In this document: positions 22,666 to 32,935 of the stretch, piece by piece | How the letters are laid out: the number at the start of each line of letters is the position of its first letter | Position numbering within the stretch: the first letter of the stretch is position 1 | Assembly (NCBI GenBank): GCA_014529385.2 | Contig: CM043959.1 | Span: 53,515,253 to 53,579,252 of the forward strand | Direction of reading: 5' to 3' | Source of the DNA: Adiantum capillus-veneris | Lineage: Eukaryota; Streptophyta; Polypodiopsida; Polypodiales; Pteridaceae | Length of the DNA: 64,000 nt | Translations under genes and position numbers: made by a program | The notes under the pieces: generated by a model | Told to the model about the DNA's origin: nothing | The model's input: only the letters and a program-made list of their open reading frames with translations | Databases searched by the model: none

Positions 22666-23542
22666 CTACCAATGCTTAGACCATGGGCTATGCATAAATC
22701 TGCTGACCTGTGAGACTACAAACTGAATATCTGGCCTTGTGTTGCATACATAAATGAGGCATCCAATAGCAGTTTGGTAAAGAGTGACATCTGTAGGATC
22801 ACCAACATCATGAAGACTCAATTTTAATTTCGTTTCCATGGGAGTGGCAATAGATTTGCATTCCTCAAGTCCAAACTTACATAGCAATGTCTCTGTGTAG
22901 CTTTTTTGACACAAGGCAATACCACCATCACAATGCTTAAATTGTATACCCAAGTAATGATGCAACAATCCCAAATCTTTCATCTTGAAAGTAGCATTCA
23001 TATCAGCCTTAAATTCAGCAATATGTCTCTCATTTGGTCAAGTGATTAGCAAATCATCTACAAAAAGAACCACAATGAGAAGTACATCACCCTCACGCTT
23101 TACATACAATGTGCTTTCTGTTGGACTGATACGAAAGCCTCGTTTGACCAAATGAGTGTTAGCTTTCTCATACCAAGCACGAGGAGATTGCTTCAACCCA
23201 TACGAAGCCTTCTTACATTTGCACACTTTGTCCTCTTGTCCTTTCTTGACAAAACCGCGAGGTTGCGTTACATAAACTTCCTCAAATATGTCACCATTCA
23301 AGAAAGCGGTAACAATGTTTGATTGATATACATCCCAACCAAAAATGAGCTGCCAATGCACATAGAAAACGCACAGTAGTCATACAACAAGTGGCAGAAA
23401 AAGTCTGTTTATAATCTATGCCTTTTTGCTGTGCATAACCCTTTGCAACAAGTCGAGCCTTATGGCGATTGATCTCACCATCCGGCGTGCATTTCAACTT
23501 GTAAACCCACTTCGTACCAATGCCCTTTTTGCCAGGAGGCAA
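22666..23542 (-). pseudogene. copia reverse transcriptase (E1)
   Basis: Three overlapping frames cover RT: 23542-23291 with [20 protein letters not shown] and [20 protein letters not shown]; 23361-23038 with [34 protein letters not shown] and the catalytic VVLFVDDLLIT; 23001-22666 with MKDLGLLHHYLGIQF and NTRPDIQFVVSQVSRFMHS. Frameshifts near 23330 and a stop near 23038 break it. Confidence 0.9.
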
Positions 23543-23559
23543 ATCACATAAAGTCCATG

Positions 23560-24036
23560 TGTCATTTTCTATAAGTGAATCATATTTTGATTACATGGCA
23601 GCCATCCAATTTTTTGAATTCTGTGCTTCATCAAAAGACAGAGGTTCCTCAACAATCATGTACTAGACATAGCCAAAGCATAACAATCTGATGCATACGA
23701 TGCATGGCCAGAGCTTGAACGAGTACGACTAGACAAAGGTGCATCCAATTTACTGTCACGCAATGTATGCACCAGCCATTTTTGCATACCTCTAGCTTGC
23801 TCATTTTCAGCCCTTTCCTCATCAAGTACATCATGTACATCTGCATTAGTAATAGACTGATCTGTAACACTTTTGGAAACCCCAATAGGCTGTACATTTG
23901 CCTCATTGGAATTTACATTCGAACTTCCACCACTAAAAAGAGGCAACAAAGTGTCATAAATGTTATGTGAGCTTACATTATTGTCTCTAGTACATGACAG
24001 CAAGGGCTTAACAGAATCTTCCACAAACACTACAAC
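23560..24036 (-). pseudogene. integrase-RT hinge region (E1)
   Basis: The frame 24030-23656 is acidic and Ser/Asn-rich and includes DNNVSSHNIYDTLLPLF and LSSRTRSSSGHASYASD. Its place between integrase and RT is that of the variable hinge of copia Pol. It is present once here; in E2 the same segment is duplicated in tandem. Confidence 0.75.
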
Positions 24037-24690
24037 CTATAAAACCAAAATACGCTTTGTTTGCGGATGATGCAACCTGTAACCTTTGCTTTTAGCACTA
24101 TAACCAACAAAAATACATTTGACAGCCTTATCATCCAATTTTTTGCACTGTGTTTGTGGCACCAAAGCATATGCCAAACAACCAAAAATACGCATGTGCT
24201 CAATAGAAGGCTTTCTATCATGCCATGCTTCATATGGAGTAATAGAGTGCAAAGCTTTTGTAGGACACCTATTAAGTACATAAGTGGCACACATGATAGC
24301 CTCAAGCCAAAAAGAATGCGGCAAAGCTTGACTTTTGACCATACATCGTGCCATTTTCATAAGTGACCTGTTTTTCTTCTCAGCAACACCATTTTGTTGT
24401 GGTGTATAAGGCAATGTACATTGGTGTTTTATCCCACGACTAGCCAAAAATGCATTAAATTCATGAGACATATACTTCCCCCCTCGATTGAAACGGAGGG
24501 TGTCCATAGTACATTTCGATACATGTTCAACCGTAGCCAGAAGTTGTTTGAAGCACATTAAAACTTCGGACTTCTCTTTAAGCGGAAATACCCATGCATG
24601 CCTAGAGTAATCATCAATGAAAGTCACGAAGTAAAGGTAATTGCCCAAGGATAGAGTTTGCATGGGCCCACAAACATCATTATGCACAAG
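24037..24690 (-). pseudogene. copia integrase core (E1)
   Basis: The frame runs through MHNDVCGPMQTLSLG, FIDDYSRHAWVFPLK, LRFNRGGKYMSHEFN and PQQNGVAEKKNRSL, then IFGCLAYALVPQ and IFVGYSAKSKGYRL. The first Asp and the Glu of the DDE set are present, but the second Asp is Asn (RFNRGG). The N-terminal zinc region is cut off by a deletion that joins this domain to the gag knuckle region near 24755. Confidence 0.9.
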
Positions 24691-24754
24691 CTAAAACCTG
24701 CATGTGGCCCTAACTGAACCATCCTTTGGAAACTTCAAACGCTGCATCTTACCC

Positions 24755-25216
24755 AAAATACAGCCTCCAGAAGCACTAGGAATAGAAGTTTTGCCACTCG
24801 CAGCAGAACCATAAGAAGTGGCTACATTGTTGTTACCACCCTTTCTTTAAGAAGCAATAAAAGCCTGTTCAATTGCACGCTGCCTAGTCCTGTTTTTTCT
24901 AGAAAGTGACTCTTGCAACAGCAATGTGCATAATGCATCAGACTTGACAACTTCAGGATTTCCTTGGGTCATAAGTCTCCAAGTACTAGCAAAAGTCTGG
25001 TTAGACTGTGGTAAGGCATCAAGAATAGTCTGCACAAGGGAACTGTTTGAAATGACTTCACCTGCAGAAATAAGTTGCTCATTGATATCCTTGACACCAG
25101 CAAGGAAAGTGTCCATATCATCTTCCTCATGCATAATCTTTATCCCAGCTCTTTACATAGCAAAGCAATTTTAGCCTCATTGCGACTTGCATAAAGACCT
25201 GCTAGAATATCCCAAG
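24755..25216 (-). pseudogene. copia gag fragment (E1)
   Basis: The frame 25134-24847 has MHEEDDMDTFLAGVKDINEQ, QTILDALPQSNQTFASTWRL and SLSRKNRTRQRAIEQAFIAS, a copia gag segment. Upstream QAWDILAGLYASRNEAKIAL belongs to the same domain. The gag N-terminus is missing; at 25217 the sequence switches to an RNase H C-terminal scrap. Downstream, the protease part has been deleted. Confidence 0.82.
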
Positions 25217-25416
25217 CCTGTTTTGAAAGGGAAGTAAGCCCAAAGCTTTATGGAAAGCGTTGAACTTATCATGAGACAATGCCTTTGTGAGAAGATAGCC
25301 CTAGAATGATGGGCTATATACAATGCACGGAGGAAAAAACCTCCTAAAGAGGGAAAAAATTCCCTGACAGCCCTAGGTGTGTTCACACACATCACTACCA
25401 CATGTATATGGTAACA
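25217..25416 (-). repeat. RNase H scrap plus partial LTR at the E2/E1 junction
   Basis: 25293-25416 matches about 124 bp of the E LTR starting with its 5' end on the minus strand. 25217-25292 encodes a short piece matching the end of RNase H (TKALSHDKFN). Both are fragments left at the junction of the two copies. Confidence 0.8.
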
Positions 25417-26025
25417 AATCCCCCCTGGAGTGATGCGGTGAACGAGAGCTAGCACATAGAGTAAAGGGAAGTGCCATGCCATGGACACATGATCAGCCCA
25501 CAACGGGGAGGTATCCAAAGCTTTGCGGAAATCTTCCAACTTCTCACGAGACAATGCCTTTGTGAAAACATCTGCAAGGTTGTCCGATGTTGGCACATAA
25601 GGCAAGCTGATCTCTTTCTCTTCTGCTGAGAGCCTCTCACTGACATAGTGGTAATGCACCTCAATGTGCTTTATGTGAGCATGAAAAATTGGGTTCCTCG
25701 CAACTGCCAATGCACTCTGGCTGTCGGTGTAGATAGTGTTGGCAGTGTCATGTCCAACACCCAAATCAACCATAAGGCATCATAACCATACACACTCAAC
25801 TGTAACTATGAAGGCTGCCTTGTACTTAGCCTCACAAGTGGAAGTGGCCACAGTAGATTGCTTCTTACTCAACCATCATGTACATGAGCTGGCAAGCATG
25901 AAACAAAAACCACTTGTGGACACTCGTGTGTCAAGAAAACCAGCCCAATCTGAGTCCAAAAAAGAATGTAAGTGGGGTGGCAATGATCCCTCTCTTGGGA
26001 TAAAACAAGCCAAGATGTAAAGTGC
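25417..26025 (-). pseudogene. copia RNase H (E2)
   Basis: The frame starting in VDLGVGHDTANTIYTDSQSA continues with HAHIKHIEVHYHYVSERL and NLADVFTKALSREKLEDF. A further segment upstream on the minus strand carries the first acidic motif in other frames with stops. A polypurine tract (TCCAGGGGGGATT on the minus strand, 25417-25429) lies between it and the partial LTR. Confidence 0.85.
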
Positions 26026-26028
26026 CAC

Positions 26029-26860
26029 TCAAGTAGTGGAAAATCCTCTTGGTAGCCTGCCAATGCTTAGACCCTGGGCTATGCATAAATCTGCTGACCT
26101 GTGAGATTGCAAACTGAAAATATCCGACCTCATGTTGCATACATAAATGAGGCATCCAACAACTGTTTGGTAAAGAATGACATCTACAGGATCACCAGCA
26201 TCACAAAGACTCAACTTCAAACCTGTTTCCATGGGAGTGGAAATAGGTTTGCAATCCTCAAGTCCAAACTTACATAGCAATGTATCTAAGTAAGTTTTTT
26301 GACACAAGGCAATATCACCATCACACTGCTTAAACTGTATACCCACCCAAGTAATGATGCAACAGCCCCAAATCTTTCATCTTTTTTCTATGCATTCAAA
26401 TCAGCCTTAAACTCAGCAATATATCTCTCCTATGGTCCAATGATCATCAACAAATCATCCACATAAAGAACCACAATGAGAAGTATATCACCCTCACGCT
26501 TTACATACAATGTGCTTTCTGTTGGAATGTTACAAAAGCCTCGTTTGACCAAATGAGTGCCAGCCTTCTCATATCAAGCAAGAGGAGATTGCTTCAACCC
26601 ATACAAATCATTCAAGATTGCAATAACAATGTTTGATTGATGTACATCCCAACCAAAATGAGCTGCCAATGCACATAAAAAATGCACAATAGTCATATGA
26701 CAAGTGGGAGGAAAAGTCTCTTTATAATTTGTGCCTTTTTGCTATGCATAACCCTTTGCAACAAGTCGAGGCTTATAGCAATCAATCTCACCATCCGGCT
26801 TGTGTTTCAACTTGTAAACCCACTTCATATCAATGGCCTTTTTGCCAGGAGGCAAATCAC
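26029..26860 (-). pseudogene. copia reverse transcriptase (E2)
   Basis: The best preserved piece (26346-26029) holds MGIQFKQCDGDIALCQKTYL, FGLEDCKPISTPMETGLKLS and YQTVVGCLIYVCNMRSD. Towards 26860 other frames retain the LVAKG and VDD regions in heavily broken form. More decayed than the E1 counterpart. Confidence 0.82.
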
Positions 26861-26960
26861 ATAAAGTCCATGTGTCATTTTCTATAGTGCATCATATTCT
26901 GATTGCACGACAACCATCCAATTTTCAAATTGCTTCATCAAAAGACAGAGGTTCCTCAAC

Positions 26961-27437
26961 ATCATGTAGCTAGACACAACCAAAGCATAAGAATTTTATG
27001 CATAAGATGCTTGGCGAGAGCCTGAACGAGTACGACTAGAGAAAGGTGCATCCAATTTATTGTCACGCAATGTATGCACCAGTCATTTTGGCATACCTCT
27101 AGCCTGCTCATTTTCAGATCTTTCCTCATCAAGTACATCATGTACATCTACATCAATAATAGGATAATCTCTAACATTTTCAGAAACCCCCATAGGTTGT
27201 ACATTTGCCTCATTGGAATTTACATTTGAACTTCCACCACAAAAAAGAGGCAACAAAGTGTCATAAATGTCCTGTGAGCTGACATTACTGTCTCTAGTAC
27301 ATGACAACAAAGGATGAACAGAACCTTCCACAAATACAACATCACGTGAGACCAAAATATGCTTTGTTTGCGAATGTTACAACCTGTAACCTTTGCTTTC
27401 AGCACTATAACAAAAAAAAATACATTTGACAGCCTTA
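26961..27437 (-). repeat. hinge tandem duplication, copy A (E2)
   Basis: About 477 bp starting ATCATGTAGCTAGACACA, followed directly by a second copy at 27438. It encodes the acidic hinge with DVHDVLDEERSENEQARGM. The border falls within the integrase C-terminal region (CIFVGYSA). Confidence 0.85.
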
Positions 27438-27914
27438 TCATGTAAGCTAGACACAGCCAAAGCATAACAATCCAATGCATAAGATGCATGATGAGAACCT
27501 GAACGAGTACGACTAGACAAAGGTGCATCCAATTTACTGTCATGCAAAGTATGCACCAGCCATTTAGACATACCTCTAGCTTGCTCACTCTCAACCCTTT
27601 CCTCATCAAGTACATCATGTATATGTACATGAGTAATAGGCTGATCTGTAACATTTTCAGAAACCCCCATAGGCTATACAGTTGCCTCATTGAAATTTAC
27701 ATTCGAACTTGCACCACTGAAAAGAGGAAAGAAAGTGTCATAAATGTCATGTGAGCTGACATTATTGTCTCTAGTACATGACAGCAAGGGTTGAACAGAA
27801 TCTTCCACAAACATAACATCTCGTGAGACCAAGATACACTTTTTTGCGGATGATACAACCTATAACCTTTGCTTTGAGCACTATAACCAACAAAAATAAA
27901 TTTGAAAGCCTTAT
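27438..27914 (-). repeat. hinge tandem duplication, copy B (E2)
   Basis: Starts ATCATGTAAGCTAGACACAG and runs parallel to copy A to about 27914, where integrase coding sequence follows. Encodes DVLDEERVESEQARGMSKWL and LSSRTRSGSHHASYALD. Confidence 0.85.
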
Positions 27915-27921
27915 CATCCAA

Positions 27922-28941
27922 TTATTTGCGTTGCGCTTGTGGAACTAAACCATAAGACAAACAACAAAAAACACGCATGTGCTCAATAAAAGGCTTTTTG
28001 TCATGCCATGCTTCATAGGGAGTAATAGACTGCAAAGCTTTCGTAGGACACCTGTTAAGTACATAAGTGGCAGACATCATGGCCTCAAGCCAAAACGAAT
28101 GCGGCAAAGCTTGGCTTTTGACCATACATCGTGCCATTTTTATAAGTGACCTATTTTCCTCTCAGCAACACCATATTACTGAGGCATATAAGGCACTCTA
28201 CATTGGTATTTTATCCCATGACTAAAAGGTAGAAATACATTAAATTCATGAGACATATACTCCCCCCTCGATCAAAATGGAGGGTGCCCATAGTATATTT
28301 CGAGACATTTTCAGCCATAGCCAGCAATTGTTTGAAGCACATAAAAACTTCGGACTTCGCTTTAAGTGGATACACCCATGCATGCCTGGAGTAATCATCA
28401 ATGAAAGTCACGAAGTAAAGGTAATTGCCCAAGGACGGAGTTCACATGGGCCCACAAACATCACTATGCACAAGCTGCAACTGCACGTGGCCCTGATTGA
28501 ACCATCCTTTGGAAACTTTGAATGTTGCATCTTACCCAAATTACACCCTTCCCAAACATGTTTGATAGGTGCTTCAAGAGACGGCAAAGAAGCAACCATA
28601 TCAGATTTTTGCAAACGCAACAAATTGGAAAAATTCAGATGACCAAAATGTGCATGCCAAAGTTTTGCATCTGAAATAGCCTTTGCATCCACAATTACAT
28701 TTGCAAAATTTTGCCCACACTCGTCATACAAAGTGATCTTATATAGCCCATGGCATAAAATGCCAGATGCAACAATTTCATCACCAAAACTGAGATCGTG
28801 TATAGTACATCTGTCATCCACAAATTTGACTACAAGATCAAGTCTAGCGAGTGTTGATACAGACAAAAGATTCTTCTTGATCCCAGGTACATAAAGTGCA
28901 TTGACAAGTGTGAAAGAACTACCATTTGCAGTAGTAAGCAC
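27922..28941 (-). pseudogene. copia integrase and upstream region (E2)
   Basis: The frame 28941-28408 holds the post-protease part (NALYVPGIKKNLLSVSTLAR) and the zinc region LWHAHFGHLNF with HVWEGCNLGKM, in which the first zinc Cys is Trp. The core continues as FIDDYSRHAWVYPLKAKSEV; the second Asp region reads HFDRGG and is followed by a frameshift. MVKSQALPHSFWLEAMMSAT and KAFKFIFVGYSAQSKGYRL represent the C-terminal part. Confidence 0.88.
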
Positions 28942-29400
28942 AATCTTTCCAACTCCCTAAACCGGATAAGAGGCATTGTTGGCACAAGTAACTGAATTCC
29001 CATGAGGGGTAGACTCAAGAGAGATGAACTAATCATGATGTGAGGTAATGTGCTTTGTAGCACCACTGTCAAAATACCACACATGTGAATCTGCAGCAAC
29101 TAACATGCATGCATCATGGACAATAGGATTATAGGTACACTCTGCACTAAAAGCCCATTCTGCATCAACATCAACATCACAATCTCCTTTCATAGAAGAC
29201 TCAACAATAGCTGCATTTATAGTGGAACCAGCATTTCTAGTGGAACCACCCTCTTTCTTCTTTGCCTCTTTGGCCTTTGACTTAGGACACTACTTAATCA
29301 AGTGATCGTTAGCTTTACAATAATGGCAATGCATCTTCTTTTTGCCCTTACCACCAGAACATCCAGACAAATAGCTGCCAGCAGAAGCATTAGGAATAGG
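28942..29400 (-). pseudogene. copia zinc knuckle and protease (E2)
   Basis: A knuckle CHYCKANDHLIK followed by a stop and C keeps the CX2CX4HX4C spacing. The protease box WYFDSGATKHITSHHD lies about 90 residues downstream with the canonical D-S-G-A. A stop follows shortly after. The domain would process the polyprotein in a competent relative. Confidence 0.83.
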
Positions 29401-30168
29401 TGATTTTCCACTCGCAGAAGAACTATGAGAAGTGGGTGCATTACTATTACCTCCTTTTCTTCGAGCAGCAATAAAGGTATGTTCAACTGCACGTTGTCTA
29501 GTCATGTTTTTTCTAGAAAGTGACTCTTGCAATAGCAATGTGCATAATGCATTAAACTTGACAACTTCAGGATTTCCTTGCTTCATAAGTCTCCAAGTAC
29601 TAGCAAAAGTCTGGTATGAATCTGACAAGGCATCAAGAACAGTTTGCACAAGGAAACTGTCTGAAATGACTTCGCCTGTAGAAAAAGTTGCTCATTGGTA
29701 CCCTTGAAACCAACAAGGAAAGTGTCCATATCCTCTTCCTCATGCATAATCTTCGATTCAAGCTCTTTACGTAGTAATGCAAGTTTAGCCTCATTGCGAC
29801 TTGCATAATGACCTGTGAGAATATCCCAAGCCTGTTGGGCAGATTTTGTTGAACGAATGTGGGGAGTAATAGTGTGTTTCATGGACAATACAATCAATGC
29901 ATTAGCCTGTGCATCTTTTACTTCCCAAATGCTCAACTATAGGCAAAACAATTCTAACAACATTAATTCTTGCAGCAAGACCTGCAACATCGTCAACATT
30001 GCCTACATCCTCAGAACCAGGATGTACATCAATGCCCTACACAATATTCTAGATGCCCTTTGACACAAGAACATGTTGCATCATATAAGCCCACATAGGG
30101 TAACTGTCCCCATCCAATATGTCCTCATCATCAAGCATCTTGAACACATCTGTGTTGTTATCAGCCAT
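29401..30168 (-). pseudogene. copia gag (E2)
   Basis: The ATG at 30168 opens MADNNTDVFKMLDDEDILDG, followed by DSYPMWAYMMQHVLVSKGI, the copia gag N-terminus. Frames further on include WEVKDAQANALIVLSMKHTI, AWDILTGHYASRNEAKLALL and QTVLDALSDSYQTFASTWRL. Frameshifts near 30050 and 29690 break it. The leader between primer site and start is about 300 bp. Confidence 0.88.
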
Positions 30169-30474
30169 GGTAAATGTTGCACATAATGTGAAATTTGCCC
30201 GAAAAGAAGAGAACAAAGTGGAAACAACACGTCCCATATATCACAAACCGTAGAAGAGTGTAAGGGACATGTCATGTAGAAACGACATTGACAAAAATTT
30301 TGCACAAAATGACAAAACAACCTGCTCAATGCTGCCTGTAGTAGAAACGGAGGGCAAAATGAGCCCAAATTTTTTTTCGACCTATGAATGCTCGCAAAGC
30401 TCATTAAAATTGGAGAAAGTGAGCAGGCATGTGTTGGAGCAGCTGGCAATTAAGCCCGGGAGGATGCAACCTGG

Positions 30475-30486
30475 GCTCTGCTACCA
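30475..30486 (-). other. primer binding site of E2
   Basis: Minus strand TGGTAGCAGAGC, two bases after the 5' LTR. It differs by one base from TGGTATCAGAGC, the initiator-tRNA-Met primer site of plant copia elements. Confidence 0.85.
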
Positions 30487-30488
30487 AT

Positions 30489-30716
30489 TGTTGAAATTAG
30501 GGTTGTAGGAAAACACACATAGCTTGGAGAAGATGAAGGAAGCTCAAGGCACACAATTGAGAGTATATTACTTAGTGTGCAATGGAAAGATAGATAGCCC
30601 TAGAATGATGGACGTATATACAATGCACGAGGAAAAAAACCTCCTAAAGTGAAAAAAATGCTGCGACGATCCTAAGTGTGTTCACAACACATCACTACCA
30701 CATGTAAATGGTAACA
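30489..30716 (-). repeat. 5' LTR of copia composite E
   Basis: Plus-strand reading TGTTGAAATTAGG ... GGTAACA, 228 bp, matching 21810-22032. Confidence 0.9.
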
Positions 30717-30945
30717 ATGGTGCCCTCATTGGCTGTCTTGACATCTAGGAGGATAACCCCTAGGTTGATAATTTTATTTTTCTATGAACATGAGTGTGTT
30801 TTCATCCATTGTGTAATGCTTTTTTGTCGATTGTACAACATATAATAGTTATATAGCATCATCTGTACTTACCCAAGAAGGATAACCTTCATCCGCATAT
30901 GCAACACTCTCAGGTTCCCTCTTGTAGGTCTCGCTTGGTTCCTTG
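30717..30945 (-). pseudogene. gag continuation of C2, right of the B2 insertion
   Basis: Minus-strand frame SETYKREPESVAYADEGYPS follows on from the gag frame that is cut at 39914 by element B2; the frame is kept across the insertion once B2 and one copy of the target duplication are ignored. It runs to about 30850 before becoming unrecognisable, and the copia composite begins at 30716. Confidence 0.7.
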
Positions 30946-30950
30946 AAGTA
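30946..30950. repeat. target site duplication AAGTA (left of B2)
   Basis: AAGTA directly precedes the LTR end TGTAATGAAA and is repeated exactly at 39914-39918 after ATTTTATGACA. Confidence 0.93.
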
Positions 30951-32576
30951 TGTAATGAAATTGGCCTATTTAACTTGAGAGTAGTGGAAATTAATGAGAG
31001 TACTTTTGAGAAATGACTTTGTGAGCATAACGGGTGAACATAATTGAAGATAGCAACATAATCATAGCAATTAGTTAACTTGGCATGAACAATACTTTTG
31101 CAAGAGAGAGAATTTAGAGAACATGACAACAATTGAGGACCGGATTTATGTGGAGCCGGCGGTCCCCCCTCCAATAGGCATTTGTATTATGATTTCTCCC
31201 ATTAAGAGAGACTTGTTACAATACAATCTTTGTGTTCCTTGTGACCTAGGTGATGCAATGAAGATGGAAAGCTTCATGCATCACAACATAACATAAATTT
31301 GAAGAAAGCTTTAACTATCCCAAGCCTCAGTCCCAAGACCTCAAACACCTTCGAAGGTGGAGAGAGCTAGCAAGGAATGAGGGTAAGGAAAAGGAAGAAG
31401 AAACATTTCGTAGGAGAAAGAATTAGTTCCTCACTTATCATAACTCTTGTTGCTAGCATACATAATAGCATAGTACTGAAGAAGAAGGAGATGGAAAGCT
31501 TAAGCATCTAAGCATGGCTCTTGGTTGGATTTGCACTCCATATCCAAGAGTGTTGGTGTAGGCTCTCAACCTCTACTTGCTTGGAGAAGGAGAGGGAGCT
31601 CTTGCACTTTGCATAGCACACAATGAGAGTGTTTGTGAGTGTGTGTGGGTGAGTATACCCCCTAAGCAACCCCCCTCCTTGCTAGGTCGACCCCCTCTTC
31701 TAGATCATTATTGAAGCTCATTGGCTCTTGCCAAGCCTAGCCAATCACAAGCTTGGGCCATTTCTAGCAATAGGTGTAGTCTTGGGACAAGTGTTCCCCT
31801 TTCCCCTTTGAGAGAGAGGACTTGATAAATGCAAAAACAATTAGATAATTCCAGTAATTTATCATTGGACCCCTTTGAAGCTTAGCCAATAGGATTCAAG
31901 CATCTCATGAAGGTAACATAGGTAGGGGCCTGACATGTGTCCCTACTGCCTCTTCAAGCTTGGGCCTTCCTTGTGTGTGTGAGTGTGTGTTCTCTCTCTA
32001 TCCCCTAGGAAAAGGGCTCGCCCCCCCTCTTGTAGGGATACTTTTGACTTTTGGTGCTCAAGCACCTTAGTCATCAAGCATGACAATGCACTTGAACTAG
32101 GGGTGTTCCCACAAGCATCTCTGGCAAGCATGTCAAAGCACCTCGATCACCTTAATCAAGTAGCAAGTCAAGCACCTCAAGCATGTAGCAGGTCAAGCAC
32201 CTCAAGCACCTCAAGCATGACAAGCACCTCAAGCACGACAAGCACCTCAAGCACAACAAGCACCTCGAGCTTGGGCCGGGTTCCCGCCTCAAGCTGAGCC
32301 CTAGCTTACCTAAGGCCAAAGGACTTTTACACACATTACGGAGGTCTTCAATGAAGCTAACCCTAAGGTCTTATGCTCCATTGGTTAGCCTTGCTCTTTG
32401 ATAGACCATCTCTCATTTGGGCCCTTTACCATTGGCCCCGTGTTGAGATAGATCTATAAGCACATATAAGCACATATCTATATCTTAACACTTGTTCTCG
32501 TTTATTCTCCCACATTAAGTGATCAATTTAATATGAGAAAATCATTTGGGTTGGTTAGATATTAGATTTTATGACA
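30951..32576 (-). repeat. 3' LTR of B2
   Basis: 1626 bp, very similar to 38315-39913 with a few substitutions. It is longer mainly because of extra units in a CAAGCACCT-rich minisatellite at 32168-32269. Confidence 0.95.
32168..32269. repeat. minisatellite inside the B2 3' LTR
   Basis: Repeats of CAAGCACCT with spacers such as CAAGCATGA. The partner LTR has fewer units (39530-39604), giving most of the 27-bp length difference between the LTRs. Confidence 0.88.
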
Positions 32577-32589
32577 TTACCTCTCTCTT
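32577..32589 (-). other. polypurine tract of B2
   Basis: Minus-strand AAGAGAGAGGTAA directly precedes the 3' LTR (TGTCATAAAATC), as in B1. Confidence 0.88.
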
Positions 32590-32935
32590 GAGATCATAGT
32601 CGTCCTCGACAATGAGGTAGAAGAGATAAAGCCTTAGTCATTAGTCAATCTTACTTAGCGGGTAGAGCATCCCTTTTTACCCCATGACATCTTTCCAAGA
32701 TGGATGACTAATCCATTTGGTGCTTGGGAGACATAGCTGCCGCAAGCATGTCTGCTCTTTAGTCCATTTCATTCTCCCAAAGTAGAGTGACAAATTCTAC
32801 TTGGTGTTCGAGAGACGTCATCATCACAAACATGATTCTAAGCATGCATACTAGTTAAATTTGTGCACAATTAAAAAGAGGACTAGTCTTATAAGACAAA
32901 AACATGAGTCATTTAAAAGAAATTTGTACATTTGC

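Larger units (their letters stand above)
21810..30716 (-). mobile_element. Ty1/copia composite E (two copies, E2 then E1)
   Basis: Read on the minus strand: full 5' LTR (30716-30489), complete but decayed E2 interior, a partial LTR (25416-25293), a 76-bp RNase H scrap, an E1 interior lacking its 5' part, and a full 3' LTR (22032-21810). The outer flanks (AAGTT before, ATGGT after) are not a target duplication. The arrangement suggests recombination between related copies or an insertion followed by deletion, not one clean integration. Confidence 0.85.

Noticed and set aside
21805-30721. Target duplication for the copia composite E
   Set aside because: AAGTT on the left and ATGGT on the right do not match.
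31983-32297. Open frame with STSSTSS repeats, and its twin at 39345-39737
   Set aside because: It is the LTR minisatellite of B2 read as protein; present in both LTRs and non-coding.
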